The position numbers and the translations under genes are program-made. The notes under the pieces were generated by a model. It was not told where the DNA came from and ran no database searches. It was given only the letters and a program-made list of their open reading frames with translations. Below, piece after piece: positions 1-8,940 of a stretch of 64,000 nt of DNA (its first letter is position 1; each line of letters opens with the position of its first letter). This DNA is from Legionella norrlandica (GTDB taxonomy: Bacteria; Pseudomonadota; Gammaproteobacteria; Legionellales; Legionellaceae), in the NCBI RefSeq assembly GCF_000770585.1, contig NZ_JNCF01000007.1, positions 1 to 64,000 on the forward strand, given 5' to 3'.

Positions 1-1
1 A

Positions 2-1111
2 GAAGAATTAAACAAAGTTATTCTAAGTAGACTAAAGAAAAAATTACCATCTATTGAAGAAACAATGAGGAGATTAGATAAACCATTACCAAATTCTCTT
101 TCCAACAAAGAAGAAATGAAAGAGAGGATCCAAACCTATATTGAGCAAATGGATGTATATTCCAAACTAGCAAAGCAATATGATCTTTCTGAAGAAACCA
201 AACAATTAATGCAACGATTAAAAGTGCAAGTATTACTTAACACTCATGATTTAAGTTCGCACAATCCTGATGAAATTTGCCGTATAGGAAATTCTGAATT
301 TGTTAATCTATTAAGAGACAATAAAGTGCTTGATTTGTATGCCAATGCGGTATTGTCATCAGAAAAAAAATGCACCGATTTATTCCGCCACGCCTACGAT
401 AAACTTGGAGAAGAGGTAACCAAAAAAGCACTTTGCATTGCAGAAAAATCCAGCGTCTTAGCCGCCCAGGATTATATTGTTTTGGTACAAAACTATTCTC
501 CTGAAAAAGCAGAGCCCTACTTTACTCGAATACAATCCGGAGAGGCTTACGAAGGGATAAAAACAGATTTTAGCAAAGAATGTAAAAAATTATTACAGAG
601 CCTAAAGGATTCTGCCTGGGGGATAAATGATCTCTATCTGAATGAATTTATAAATGAAAAATCCGATCTTCTGGAAAATTATTCTGATCTCCTTGCCTAT
701 AGCAATTATGAAAAGCTGTATCAAGAAATTCAAACTGTATATGATGTAATGAATTCACCGGAGATGAAAGCAGTAAAACAGGAAGTCGAGCGGTTTGAAC
801 GAAATGCTCAAAATCTATTTAGTATAGGAAATCAAAAGAAAGCCAACCTTATAAAACAGGCGGTCTTCAATGTGCCCTTGCTAGAGAGAATGCACGTTTT
901 TTCTAACACAGAAAATCCACTCATTCAGAAAGTAAGAGAGGCTTTAGCATTTAATAGAGGAATTATATCAAGAACTCCAGTGCATCATGGTGAGATTAAT
1001 GAAAGCAAAGCGGCTACTTCATTTCATAATGTAAAATCGAAACTGGTAACGGTAAAGCAGGGTTCCGGAAATAATCCAGAAGACCCCAACACGGTGAAAA
1101 AAAATATATAA
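2..1111 (+). CDS. Effector-like hypothetical protein, N-terminus outside window
   Basis: The reading frame is open from the first bases of the window, so the ATG at 65 is probably internal and the 5' end is missing. The visible part is about 370 residues, hydrophilic, rich in Lys, Glu and Asn, and mostly predicted helical. It has no signal peptide, membrane segment or catalytic motif that I recognise. The C-terminus is polar and flexible (Gly, Asn, Pro, Asp, Lys). This composition is common among Legionella Dot/Icm substrates, so effector status is an inference only. It ends 206 bases before htpX, and a weak 6-bp hairpin (1238-1252) lies between them. Confidence 0.6.
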   Translation, partial: EELNKVILSRLKKKLPSIEETMRRLDKPLPNSLSNKEEMKERIQTYIEQMDVYSKLAKQYDLSEETKQLMQRLKVQVLLNTHDLSSHNPDEICRIGNSEFVNLLRDNKVLDLYANAVLSSEKKCTDLFRHAYDKLGEEVTKKALCIAEKSSVLAAQDYIVLVQNYSPEKAEPYFTRIQSGEAYEGIKTDFSKECKKLLQSLKDSAWGINDLYLNEFINEKSDLLENYSDLLAYSNYEKLYQEIQTVYDVMNSPEMKAVKQEVERFERNAQNLFSIGNQKKANLIKQAVFNVPLLERMHVFSNTENPLIQKVREALAFNRGIISRTPVHHGEINESKAATSFHNVKSKLVTVKQGSGNNPEDPNTVKKNI

Positions 1112-1317
1112 CATTAAGAAACCAGCATTTCCAATTCATAACATTCAATTTCGCACCAATTTTTGCATATGAAAATTTATGAACTATATTTTATATACAG
1201 ATGATAGCCTATATTTGAATATTTTGGTTAATATTTACTCCCATGTTGGGAGATTTGTATGGGATCCAGCCAATAAAGAATAGGTAATTTTAGAAATAAA
1301 AGAGCAAAGGAAATGTT

Positions 1318-2214
1318 ATGTTTAAACGAATTGCATTATTTCTTGCTACAAACTTAGCCATTCTCTTAGTGATTTCTTTCATACTAAGTTTATTTAATGT
1401 TAGTCCATACCTGACACAATATGGCTTAAATTATCAAGCTCTGTTAATTTATGCCTTAATAATTGGTTTTACCGGCTCATTTATTTCTTTGCTCATTTCT
1501 AAATGGATGGCAATTCATGCGTTTAGTATTCAATTAATTGAAAAACCAGCTAATGAAGTAGAATCTTGGCTAATGACTGAAATAAGAAATTTGGCGAAAA
1601 AAAGAAATATTGGGATGCCTGACGTGGGTATATATGATAGTCCGGAGCCTAATGCTTTTGCCACTGGATGGAATAAAAACAAAGCCCTTGTCGCTGTATC
1701 GACTGAGCTACTGCAAACGATGGATGCAGAAGAGATACAAGGCGTTTTAGGACATGAAATTTCCCATATTGCCAACGGTGACATGGTTACCCTCACTTTA
1801 ATCCAGGGGGTAGTTAATACTTTCGTAATCTTTTTTGCACGTATTGCTGCATTTTTTGTGACACAATTTTTCAGAAGGGACGGAGAAGAGAGTATCCAAG
1901 GTGGTTTTGTTTATTACGGGGTTGCCCTTATATTTGAATTGCTGTTTGGAATTCTTGCTTCACTGATTGTTATGTGGTTCTCCCGTTATCGGGAATTTCG
2001 CGCTGACAGAGGCTCAGCGCAATATGTAGGGAAGGATAAAATGATAAAAGCCCTACAGCGTTTACAACAACTTATGGAGAAAGCACCAACTGATGATCGC
2101 GCTCCTGCGTTTAATACTATGAAAATATCGGGCCACAAAAGCTGGCTTGCCCTTTTTTCTAGCCATCCCCCACTTGAAAAACGCATTGACGCTTTACAAA
2201 AATATAGAGAATAG
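1318..2214 (+). CDS. htpX: Protease HtpX (membrane M48 zinc metalloprotease)
   Basis: This is an inner-membrane zinc endopeptidase that helps remove misfolded membrane proteins alongside FtsH. The 298 residues are close to the usual HtpX length. Two hydrophobic N-terminal segments (about residues 5-25 and 38-60) precede the cytosolic-facing catalytic part. The zinc motif HEISH lies near residue 147 and is followed by two further hydrophobic stretches (about 165-185 and 198-222). A downstream Glu-containing helix (REFRADRGSA) should give the third zinc ligand. A ribosome-binding site AAGGAAA lies just upstream of the ATG. It is a single gene with no obvious operon partner. Confidence 0.95.
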   Translation: MFKRIALFLATNLAILLVISFILSLFNVSPYLTQYGLNYQALLIYALIIGFTGSFISLLISKWMAIHAFSIQLIEKPANEVESWLMTEIRNLAKKRNIGMPDVGIYDSPEPNAFATGWNKNKALVAVSTELLQTMDAEEIQGVLGHEISHIANGDMVTLTLIQGVVNTFVIFFARIAAFFVTQFFRRDGEESIQGGFVYYGVALIFELLFGILASLIVMWFSRYREFRADRGSAQYVGKDKMIKALQRLQQLMEKAPTDDRAPAFNTMKISGHKSWLALFSSHPPLEKRIDALQKYRE

Positions 2215-2250
2215 TTCTATATATAATCGCTCAATCATATAAAACTCGCC

Positions 2251-2293
2251 TAAATAAAATAGGATCAACCGGAGTAATTAGGGTTAATATAAG
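2251..2293 (+). promoter_or_regulatory. Candidate regulatory element shared with the LphD upstream region
   Basis: This stretch reads taaataaaat, a short spacer, then aaccggag, an ATTA and a GGGT(T)AATAT core. A close copy lies at 47018-47058, directly before the LphD-type gene. The second copy lacks a 4-base spacer, but otherwise most positions match. Both copies lie upstream of a gene on the + strand. Such a pair suggests a common transcription-factor site or promoter. I do not recognise it as a named Legionella box. Confidence 0.4.
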
Positions 2294-2309
2294 CTATCTT
2301 TAATAAAAA

Positions 2310-2331
2310 GATTATTAAAGATTTAATAATC
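2310..2331. promoter_or_regulatory. Perfect 10-bp palindrome, possible operator
   Basis: The half-sites gattattaaa and tttaataatc are perfect inverted repeats with a 2-bp centre (GA). The dyad lies 59 bases upstream of the DUF3141 start codon, where an operator would be expected. No T-run follows it, so it is not a terminator. AT-rich dyads can arise by chance, but 10 of 10 matches is notable. Confidence 0.4.
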
Positions 2332-2390
2332 AAAATCTGTAATGATTTAAAATTAAGCTATTACCATTGAGCGGCACAAAGGAGAAAAAG

Positions 2391-4649
2391 ATGTTCATTG
2401 AGCCACATAAGATTCAAGAACAATTACAAGGATTTCTTGAATATTCTACTTCTATGGCGTCTCTGTGGTTACAAGGTGTTGATAAAAACCTTGAACAAAC
2501 AAACCTTATTGCTCAATCTTTAATGAAATTAAATCAACAAGCCGTTTATCCTTCCCCTACAATTTTTAATGATGCTGTTGAATACGCTACTGATTTTATG
2601 CAACGAAGTATTCTGTTTTGGGATATCCTTCACAAACGAGGTAATCAGTACCTCAAACATGAACAGGAAGGACAACCACCAGTCCTTATTTTTTCCTATC
2701 AGATACTCATGGATGGCCGAAGCTTTGAGAGGCCAGTCAATTATGCTCTGGTCGAAATCATTCCTCCTGAAGGCATTCTGATTGATCCTACCAAAAGGCC
2801 TTATGTAATAGTTGATCCTCGAGCTGGTCATGGGGCAGGAATTAGCGGTTTCAAAGACGAATCACAAGTAGGAATTGCTTTAAGAGCAGGGCACCCTGTG
2901 TATGTTGTGATCTTTTTCCCTATCCCGGAACCCAACCAGACTCTGATTGATGTGACAGCAGCTCACGAAAAATTTCTAAATGAAGTGGCCATACGTCACC
3001 CCCAAAGTCCTAAACCATGCGTAATTGGCAATTGCCAGGGGGGATGGGCCATTTTAACGCTTATGGCTGCAAACCCAGACGTTGCAGGTGTTGCTGTGGT
3101 CAATGGAGCTCCTCTTTCTTACTGGGGTGGCGAAAATGGTAAAAACCCCATGCGTTATATTGGAGGCATTTCGGGAGGAAGCTGGATGGCTCAACTGGCC
3201 GGAGATTTGGGGAATGGCAAATTTGATGGGGCAAATCTGGTCATGAATTTTGAGATGGCTAACCCAAAAATCACTTACTGGAAAAAATATTACGATCTCT
3301 TCGCTAATCTTGATAAAGAAGAAACCCGCTTTCTAAATTTTGAACGTTGGTGGGGTGGATTTTCTCTCCTGAATGCGAATGAAATGAGGGGTATAGTTGA
3401 TAATTTGTTTATTGGTAATAAATTGGTCCATGGCAAAATCCCATTAGGAGAATCAGGAAGTAATCTGGATTTACGAGATATTAGCGTACCCGTCATTATT
3501 TTCTGTTCTGAAGGCGATGCCATTACACCGCCTCAACAAGCCTTAAACTGGATTGCAGACCTTTATTCAAACACACTGGAAATCAAATTAGAAGGACAAG
3601 TGATTATCTATCTTATACACCAGAGTGTTGGCCATTTGGGTATTTTCGTCTCCAGTGAGGTCGCTAAAAAAGAACATAACCAGATTATTGATTTATTAAA
3701 TTACATTGAGCATTTGGCCCCCGGTTTATATGAATTGAAACTACACGAAATAAAAGAAAATCGGGAATCGCCTCCCCACTACCTAGCTCATATTGAAGAA
3801 CGCTCTATCACTGACATTAGTAATAGACAAAAAAATAGCATCGCAATATTTAACCTTGTTCGCATGGTATCAGAATACAATGCCATGAGTTATGACTTAT
3901 TCATGGGCCCGATAATTCGCAATCTCAGTAATGAATTTACGGCGGAATTTATTCGAAAATTACATCCGTTGAGGCAGAATCAGTATTTACTAAGCGATCT
4001 GAACCCTTTTTTATATCCAGTATCGTGGGTTTCACCTCTTATCCGACAAAATCGGATAAAAATTTCTGAAAATAACCCCTTTTTAGTACAGCAATTCTAT
4101 TTCTCACAGTTCATTAATTCTTTATGGGACTTTGTAAGCACATCTCGTGATAGCTATGCTGAGTTCATGTTTTATGCGATCTATGGCTATCTTCAGGTAT
4201 TAGCACCATTTGACCCGAGAAAGGACATGATAGTTCATTACTCTGAGAAAGATTATAACCAAAAAGTGACCCAATCGATTATTGCTCATATAAGTGATGG
4301 CGGTATAGCGGATGCTATATTGCGAATACTGCTCTTATTAGTGAAAACCCAAGGCTACATTATTGGTGCGAATTTACCTAATGTCATTCAAAAATTACGT
4401 GAGTGCGAGGCACTTAAGCATTTAGATAGGAATGGGTTTAAGCAAATTATTCATACGCAGACTATATTGATAGAATATGATCCTGAACTGGCATTTAATA
4501 CCCTGCCTCATTTATTAAAATCACAAGAAGAATGCTCAATAGTAATCCGAACTATTGAAGACATCTCAAAATCTCTAAAAATATCCCCTTCTGAAAAATA
4601 CAAAGAGAAATTTGAAAAAATAAAATGGCTTTTGGAAAATAAGCCTTGA
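2391..4649 (+). CDS. DUF3141 family protein (PHA synthase-like alpha/beta hydrolase)
   Basis: A 752-residue protein of the DUF3141 family, often annotated as poly(3-hydroxyalkanoate) synthetase-like. It has a lipase-box-like motif GNCQGG near residues 213-218 with Cys215 in the nucleophile position, as in PhaC. The following conserved segment (NGAPLSYWGG) and DLGNGKFDGANLV are typical of the family. Asp (SEGDAITPP) and His (QSVGHLG) could complete a triad. The C-terminal half is helical and lacks the PhaC pattern. I chose the ATG at 2391 because AAAGGAG lies 7 bases upstream; a TTG at 2367 has no such site. The true substrate is unknown; polymer synthesis is not established for this family. 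Confidence 0.85.
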   Translation: MFIEPHKIQEQLQGFLEYSTSMASLWLQGVDKNLEQTNLIAQSLMKLNQQAVYPSPTIFNDAVEYATDFMQRSILFWDILHKRGNQYLKHEQEGQPPVLIFSYQILMDGRSFERPVNYALVEIIPPEGILIDPTKRPYVIVDPRAGHGAGISGFKDESQVGIALRAGHPVYVVIFFPIPEPNQTLIDVTAAHEKFLNEVAIRHPQSPKPCVIGNCQGGWAILTLMAANPDVAGVAVVNGAPLSYWGGENGKNPMRYIGGISGGSWMAQLAGDLGNGKFDGANLVMNFEMANPKITYWKKYYDLFANLDKEETRFLNFERWWGGFSLLNANEMRGIVDNLFIGNKLVHGKIPLGESGSNLDLRDISVPVIIFCSEGDAITPPQQALNWIADLYSNTLEIKLEGQVIIYLIHQSVGHLGIFVSSEVAKKEHNQIIDLLNYIEHLAPGLYELKLHEIKENRESPPHYLAHIEERSITDISNRQKNSIAIFNLVRMVSEYNAMSYDLFMGPIIRNLSNEFTAEFIRKLHPLRQNQYLLSDLNPFLYPVSWVSPLIRQNRIKISENNPFLVQQFYFSQFINSLWDFVSTSRDSYAEFMFYAIYGYLQVLAPFDPRKDMIVHYSEKDYNQKVTQSIIAHISDGGIADAILRILLLLVKTQGYIIGANLPNVIQKLRECEALKHLDRNGFKQIIHTQTILIEYDPELAFNTLPHLLKSQEECSIVIRTIEDISKSLKISPSEKYKEKFEKIKWLLENKP

Positions 4650-4753
4650 TATTGTCGCATAAATCGATATTTTATTAACATCTCCTCCAAGAAAATAGAT
4701 TTTTTTGGGGGAATAGTGTAAATTATGTCTATTTTAACCAAATAATAGCTTAT

Positions 4754-5995
4754 ATGATCTCAATAACTACTTATTGGCAACAATTTAAAGACTGCATTAC
4801 TCACCTTCAACCATCTGAGGGAAATAAGGAATATTCCAATCAAATTGCCGTTGCGAACCATTTGATCGAAATTGGGCTAACAACAGAACAAATAGGAATT
4901 ACTGAAATCCAGCATATAGGGGATAAACTGCATGACCAAGCCAAACTATTCGGATATCGAGTATCATTCAATTCTCCTGAAAAAAAATATGAGTTTTACT
5001 TACCCAAAATAACAAATACTGAAACCCTGGTTTTTGCAACCGTTTACTATCAACATCTTGCCAATTATGAGAATGTCGATTACCAAGGATCCATCTATTG
5101 GTTTAGGAACAGAGTAATTGCTGGCGTCAATGAAAAGAAAATTCCTACTCGGGCTCAGTCAAAAGCAATGCTCGCAGAAATTAAAAACTACTGCACCACT
5201 CATCATATTTCTGTAAACGAAGCTGAGTTTTTTAAGAAAGAGACAGAATCCGCAAAAGATTATACTACAAGGTTATTTCAAATTTTTAGCCCAGACGCGG
5301 TTGTAAAAAATGAATCAAATGAGCCAACAAATTTAAATCAACCTGACGAATTAGCAAAGCTTGGAACATCGCTTGAAGCGTTAAAGAATAAAAGAAAGCG
5401 CTTAATTACACAAATGGATTCCTTTACACAAAAGCTGGCCGAATGTCATCAAACATCAGCAAATTATGTAAAATTGAACACAGAATGGAATAATAAGTGG
5501 TTTTTTACAAAATTATTTTACTGGATAACCTCTTGGTTTTCTCAAAATTCATTACTCAACAATTTAAAAGCTGCCCATAAGCAAGTTGTTACAGCCGAAG
5601 ATGCTCTTAACCAAGAATTTTCTCCTTCCAGCACTGCTGAAACCTATCGAGCTGAATTAAAAAAACAACTGGAGGAAATAACTGTTGAGTGCAACAAAGC
5701 TCAAGAGCAAATAAGTCAATATAAACTAAACCAATTAGAGATAAAATTAAAGCAATTAGAACAAAAACAACAAGAAAAAGAACAAAAAACAATTACTGCT
5801 GCTTTAGAACCAATAAAAACAATAGAGGCTCCTGAAATTCCAGAAATCAAGCCAAAAACTAATACTAACAGTAATGGCTCAATTTCCAATTTAAGCCATT
5901 GTTATAGTTTCTTTAAAGAACATATGCCAAAACCAGAAATTTTAGGGGCTATCGCTGCTGCGGGCGCAGCAATTGTAGTTCAAAATTTTTTATAA
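4754..5995 (+). CDS. Coiled-coil hypothetical protein, candidate Dot/Icm effector
   Basis: A 413-residue protein of unknown function. Residues about 1-190 form a mixed globular part with many Tyr and Phe. A heptad-rich coiled coil spans about 200-235 and again 280-350, interrupted near 245-265 by a Trp/Phe-rich segment (KWFFTKLFYWITSWF) that could insert in or lie on a membrane. The C-terminus ends in a short Gly/Ala-rich hydrophobic stretch (about 398-413). No catalytic motif is visible. There is no good ribosome-binding site before the ATG. The layout fits Legionella effectors, but nothing here proves secretion. Confidence 0.65.
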   Translation: MISITTYWQQFKDCITHLQPSEGNKEYSNQIAVANHLIEIGLTTEQIGITEIQHIGDKLHDQAKLFGYRVSFNSPEKKYEFYLPKITNTETLVFATVYYQHLANYENVDYQGSIYWFRNRVIAGVNEKKIPTRAQSKAMLAEIKNYCTTHHISVNEAEFFKKETESAKDYTTRLFQIFSPDAVVKNESNEPTNLNQPDELAKLGTSLEALKNKRKRLITQMDSFTQKLAECHQTSANYVKLNTEWNNKWFFTKLFYWITSWFSQNSLLNNLKAAHKQVVTAEDALNQEFSPSSTAETYRAELKKQLEEITVECNKAQEQISQYKLNQLEIKLKQLEQKQQEKEQKTITAALEPIKTIEAPEIPEIKPKTNTNSNGSISNLSHCYSFFKEHMPKPEILGAIAAAGAAIVVQNFL

Positions 5996-5996
5996 A

Positions 5997-6092
5997 CTAG
6001 TATTTTAAAGTAAATTGGCAATCCAATGCGGTTGGTAATAGTTTACCCTCAATATCTCTTGTCTCATAGCTAATCACAGCATCCCAAGCCAT
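5997..6092 (-). CDS. Small ORF, 31 codons, unknown
   Basis: A short ORF beginning MAWDAVISYETRDIEG and ending QFTLKY. A strong ribosome-binding site (GGAGGAGG) lies 7 bases before its ATG. It follows the small membrane gene at 6116-6316 on the same strand with a 23-base gap, so the two could be co-transcribed. Its end abuts the stop of the convergent gene at 4754-5995. The composition looks protein-like rather than random. It could be a real small protein or the surviving end of a larger gene. Confidence 0.4.
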   Translation of the reverse strand: MAWDAVISYETRDIEGKLLPTALDCQFTLKY

Positions 6093-6115
6093 GAGATGCC
6101 TCCTCCGCCAACTCT

Positions 6116-6316
6116 TTACCCCGGTAACAAAGTATCATCTTTAGGCGGAGGTGGGAGAGTACTAAAAAGAGCGGCATATAATAAAACGAAAAAAAGCACC
6201 AAGAAAACATAAAATATGATTTTTGCAATTAAAGTGGACGTGGATTGAGGTCCTTTATACCAATGGATCCCGGCAATGATTGCAATGACTAAACAAATGA
6301 AAGCTCCAATTAACAT
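6116..6316 (-). CDS. Small two-helix membrane protein, DUF1328-like
   Basis: A 66-residue protein with two hydrophobic helices (about 2-15 and 30-50) and a Pro-rich polar tail. The pattern CLVIAIIAG, then IAKIIFYVFLVLFFV, resembles the DUF1328 (YtjA) family of small inner-membrane proteins, although the tail is longer than usual. An AAGGAT ribosome-binding site precedes the ATG. Members of that family are often stress-induced, with unknown function. A small ORF follows 23 bases downstream. Confidence 0.65.
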   Translation of the reverse strand: MLIGAFICLVIAIIAGIHWYKGPQSTSTLIAKIIFYVFLVLFFVLLYAALFSTLPPPPKDDTLLPG

Positions 6317-6475
6317 GCTCGATCCTTATCAAACCCAAGATCCAATTTTTAGTCAGGCTTCGTAAACCTCACTGCAATGGAGTTATATAAAGCAATCTAT
6401 ATGTTAATTATACAATAGTTTCTCATTTTATACTTATTAGCATTGGTTCGTCGTGGAAAGATCCTGATGATTGAT

Positions 6476-6548
6476 TGGGCCGTATAGGATTCGAACCTAT
6501 GACCCTGAGATTAAGAGTCTCCTGCTCTACCAACTGAGCTAACGGCCC
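6476..6548 (-). tRNA. tRNA-Lys (anticodon CTT)
   Basis: The minus strand folds as a full cloverleaf. The acceptor stem is GGGCCGT/ACGGCCC, the D arm is GCTC-AGTTGGTA-GAGC, the anticodon loop is CTCTTAA (anticodon CTT, reads AAG), and the T arm is ATAGG-TTCGAAT-CCTAT. The length is 73 nt with discriminator A, and CCA is not encoded. The first pair of the anticodon stem (27-43) appears to be a G-A mismatch. Confidence 0.95.
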
Positions 6549-6606
6549 GTATTACCAGGATATTTTGATAATTTGGATTCGGAATGAATTGTCAGCATAT
6601 CCTAAA

Positions 6607-6636
6607 ATGAACTAGCGAATCTAATCGCTAGTTCAT
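6607..6636 (-). terminator. 12-bp perfect hairpin between cytochrome gene and tRNA
   Basis: The arms ATGAACTAGCGA and TCGCTAGTTCAT pair perfectly around a 6-base loop. Read on the minus strand, the stem is followed by TTTTAGG, a short T-run. It lies downstream of the cytochrome gene (6798-7640, minus) and before the tRNA, so an intrinsic terminator is the simplest reading. Confidence 0.55.
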
Positions 6637-6797
6637 AATATAGTAGCATATTGTCAATATTATTGGCTATATGCGGTACGATTTTTCAAGAACCTCGCAA
6701 TGACGATCTTAAAAAAATGTACTGTACAGGAGGGCATTTTAATAAAATCGTAACTCCCCAGCTTGCTCCGTTCCCAATGACTTGAGTGGAAAATAGT

Positions 6798-7640
6798 TTA
6801 ACATCGTTTTTTTGTATTCATATAGGCAAAAAACTTAATTAAATCATCCAGATCATTATCGGATAAAGATTCTATATCCGAGCCGCTCATCCGTCCTTGA
6901 GGAAGAGAGCGAACTGATTTTGGATCGCGTATAAATTTTTTCAATACCGTTATTTTTGGATAATAATTCAATGGATTTTTAGGACAATTTAGGTCTGGAC
7001 CGATACTGCTTTTCCCTATGTGATTAATAGAATGACAACCTTCGCAATGACTAATATACAATCGGTAGCCATTAAGAATCGAACGATTCGTTGTTCGTGG
7101 TGGAGCAAGGACGTTTTTATAGTCAAGCTCTCGAGTAATTTTTATTGTAACGACACTCCATGCCCAATACTCATTCGATATATAGGACCGCTCAGGATGA
7201 AGCCAAATAACTTCGTAAGGCCCAGCATTGGTTCCTGTATGATTATCAATTACTGGCCATTTTGACGCTGGTTCTATAGCCAGCATTGCTATGGAAGCGT
7301 TTTTACTGCAATCCATGATTTTAGTTGAGGGAATATACACATGAAAATTATCTTTGGCTATTAGTTCGATGAAATCTTGTTCACTGACATTGAAGGGAGC
7401 AAGTAACTTACATAAAGGGATAGCCTGATGATGCATTGTTTTGTTTGGGTATGCCCGGTCGTTATTAATTGTGACTTGTGTCAGTGCTGGATGGGACAGT
7501 AATTCAGATTTAGTCAGAATCATCGATTTATTAGAAGTAATAATCCGGAGTTCTGAATCCGGGGCTGTACTTGTAGCTGATGCAGTTCCAAATATTAAAC
7601 AGATACAGATTAATAGAAAAATGTATTCTAATTCCTTCAC
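6798..7640 (-). CDS. Secreted c-type cytochrome with N-terminal oxidoreductase-like domain
   Basis: A 280-residue exported protein. A signal peptide covers about residues 1-22 (IFLLICICLIFGTASA). Residues 30-175 resemble the periplasmic molybdopterin/sulfite-oxidase-like fold in outline (a PLCKLL segment, then a Trp/Tyr-rich part ending WSVVTIKIT), without clear cofactor residues. Residues 185-275 are a monohaem cytochrome c domain with CEGCH at 199-203 and a likely Met ligand in PQGRMSG near 258. It is a single gene. An electron-transfer role in the periplasm is inferred; the partner is unknown. Confidence 0.8.
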   Translation of the reverse strand: MKELEYIFLLICICLIFGTASATSTAPDSELRIITSNKSMILTKSELLSHPALTQVTINNDRAYPNKTMHHQAIPLCKLLAPFNVSEQDFIELIAKDNFHVYIPSTKIMDCSKNASIAMLAIEPASKWPVIDNHTGTNAGPYEVIWLHPERSYISNEYWAWSVVTIKITRELDYKNVLAPPRTTNRSILNGYRLYISHCEGCHSINHIGKSSIGPDLNCPKNPLNYYPKITVLKKFIRDPKSVRSLPQGRMSGSDIESLSDNDLDDLIKFFAYMNTKKRC

Positions 7641-8166
7641 TTTATTTCCTTAATTTTATTATATTATTTTGGTAGCTCACTGCCATTTTTAAGTCTCAGC
7701 AATAAATCATGCCCAAGTCTTTATTTGTTCCTGCCTTGTTTCCCTGAAAGAGTAACGGTCGTAAAGATTCGTGCCAAGCTAGACCCTCATTGACGATATG
7801 AATATAAATTTTCCTAAACCTAATTAAACGACTCTTTTGATCATATTTATATAATTTTTCAAGCTTTTTTTGAATTTAATTGAAGAGCACCTGGAGAGAG
7901 TGGGAGATACAAGTGAAACGTATCTGTCATCATTGTTAAAAAGTGTACGAATGCGGCTTATACTGAAAAAATTATTGCTTGATTAAAGAGCATTTGTTAA
8001 TGAATGGTTCCTATCGGGCATAGGACAAGATTTTTCGCTATGGAGGAAATGATTACTAGACAATCTTTCTTGACTTTCTCCAGAACAATAATAATTTTTA
8101 AATCTCATAATTTAGAATTATAATTATTTTTTGCATGGATATCTTTTACCTACAACAGAGCCCCAA
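7641..8166. other. Intergenic region, 526 bases, no clear gene
   Basis: AT-rich spacer between divergent genes. It contains one 38-codon frame (7870-7986, TTG start) that reads like a helical peptide but has no ribosome-binding site, and a GGAGG sequence near 8043 with no long frame after it. It presumably holds promoters for both flanking genes. No repeat or RNA structure was recognised. Confidence 0.4.
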
Positions 8167-8925
8167 ATGATTAAATTATTTGATGCCCATCTTCATATTA
8201 TTGATTATCGTTTTCCCTTAGTTAGGAACAACTCCTACACTCCCCCAGAGTTTACTATTAAAGATTATCTTCATCGCACGAAAGAATTAAATATTTGTGG
8301 TGGAGCAATCGTCTCAGGCTCATTCCAGGCATTTGATCAAAGTTATCTACTGGAAGCATTGCATCATTTGGGTCCCAATTTTGTGGGAGTCACACAATTA
8401 CCAATTACAGTCAGTGATGAAGAAATCATTCAATTAAATAATCAGGGCATTCGTGCCCTTCGTTTTAATATCAAGCGCGGCGGTTCAGAACATATCAGTC
8501 AGTTAAAGAATTTTGCTCATCGTGTTTATGAGGTGGCAGGCTGGCATGTAGAACTTCTCATAGACTCAACTGAACTGGCAGAATTAACTGATATACTATT
8601 AGAGCTACCTGCTGTCAGCATCGATCATTTGGGATTAGTTGGCTCAGGATTCTCAAACATACTTCATCTAGTAGAACATGGTATCAAAATTAAAGCGTCT
8701 GGTTTTGGACGAGTTGATTTTGATGTGAGAAAAGCATTACAGTCTATTGCTAAAATTAATCCCAATGCCTTGTTATTTGGTACAGATTTACCGTCTACCC
8801 GTGCCCAACGACCTTTTCTCGATACAGATATTCAATTAATTACAGATTCATTTGACAACAACGTGGCAGAAAAAATTTTATACAGAAATGCCCTGGATTT
8901 TTACGCTTCCAGAAAGGCGGGATGA
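8167..8925 (+). CDS. Amidohydrolase family 2 (TIM-barrel metal-dependent hydrolase)
   Basis: A 252-residue member of the Amidohydro_2 (PF04909) superfamily, which includes decarboxylases and lactonases acting on small organic acids. The N-terminal strand carries the metal motif DAHLHI (His8 and His10). A central His lies in the ISIDHLG-like segment (VSIDHLG) and the C-terminal Asp in LLFGTDLPSTR, as in the family. I chose ATG 8167 because the family begins at this strand. A TTG at 8131 would add 12 residues that look like spacer. The stop lies 15 bases from the convergent M50 gene. The substrate cannot be told from the sequence. Confidence 0.8.
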   Translation: MIKLFDAHLHIIDYRFPLVRNNSYTPPEFTIKDYLHRTKELNICGGAIVSGSFQAFDQSYLLEALHHLGPNFVGVTQLPITVSDEEIIQLNNQGIRALRFNIKRGGSEHISQLKNFAHRVYEVAGWHVELLIDSTELAELTDILLELPAVSIDHLGLVGSGFSNILHLVEHGIKIKASGFGRVDFDVRKALQSIAKINPNALLFGTDLPSTRAQRPFLDTDIQLITDSFDNNVAEKILYRNALDFYASRKAG

Positions 8926-8940
8926 TTTTTTTCTGATGCT

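Noticed and set aside
1238-1252. 6-bp hairpin ctccca-tgt-tgggag before htpX as a terminator
   Set aside because: The stem is short and no T-run follows, so support is too weak.
6476-6548. tRNA-Lys as an integration site for a genomic island
   Set aside because: No integrase gene and no direct repeat of the tRNA end were found in the window.
7870-7986. A 38-codon frame (TTG start) in the spacer between the cytochrome and amidohydrolase genes
   Set aside because: It reads like a helical peptide, but lacks a ribosome-binding site and starts with TTG, so I do not call a gene.
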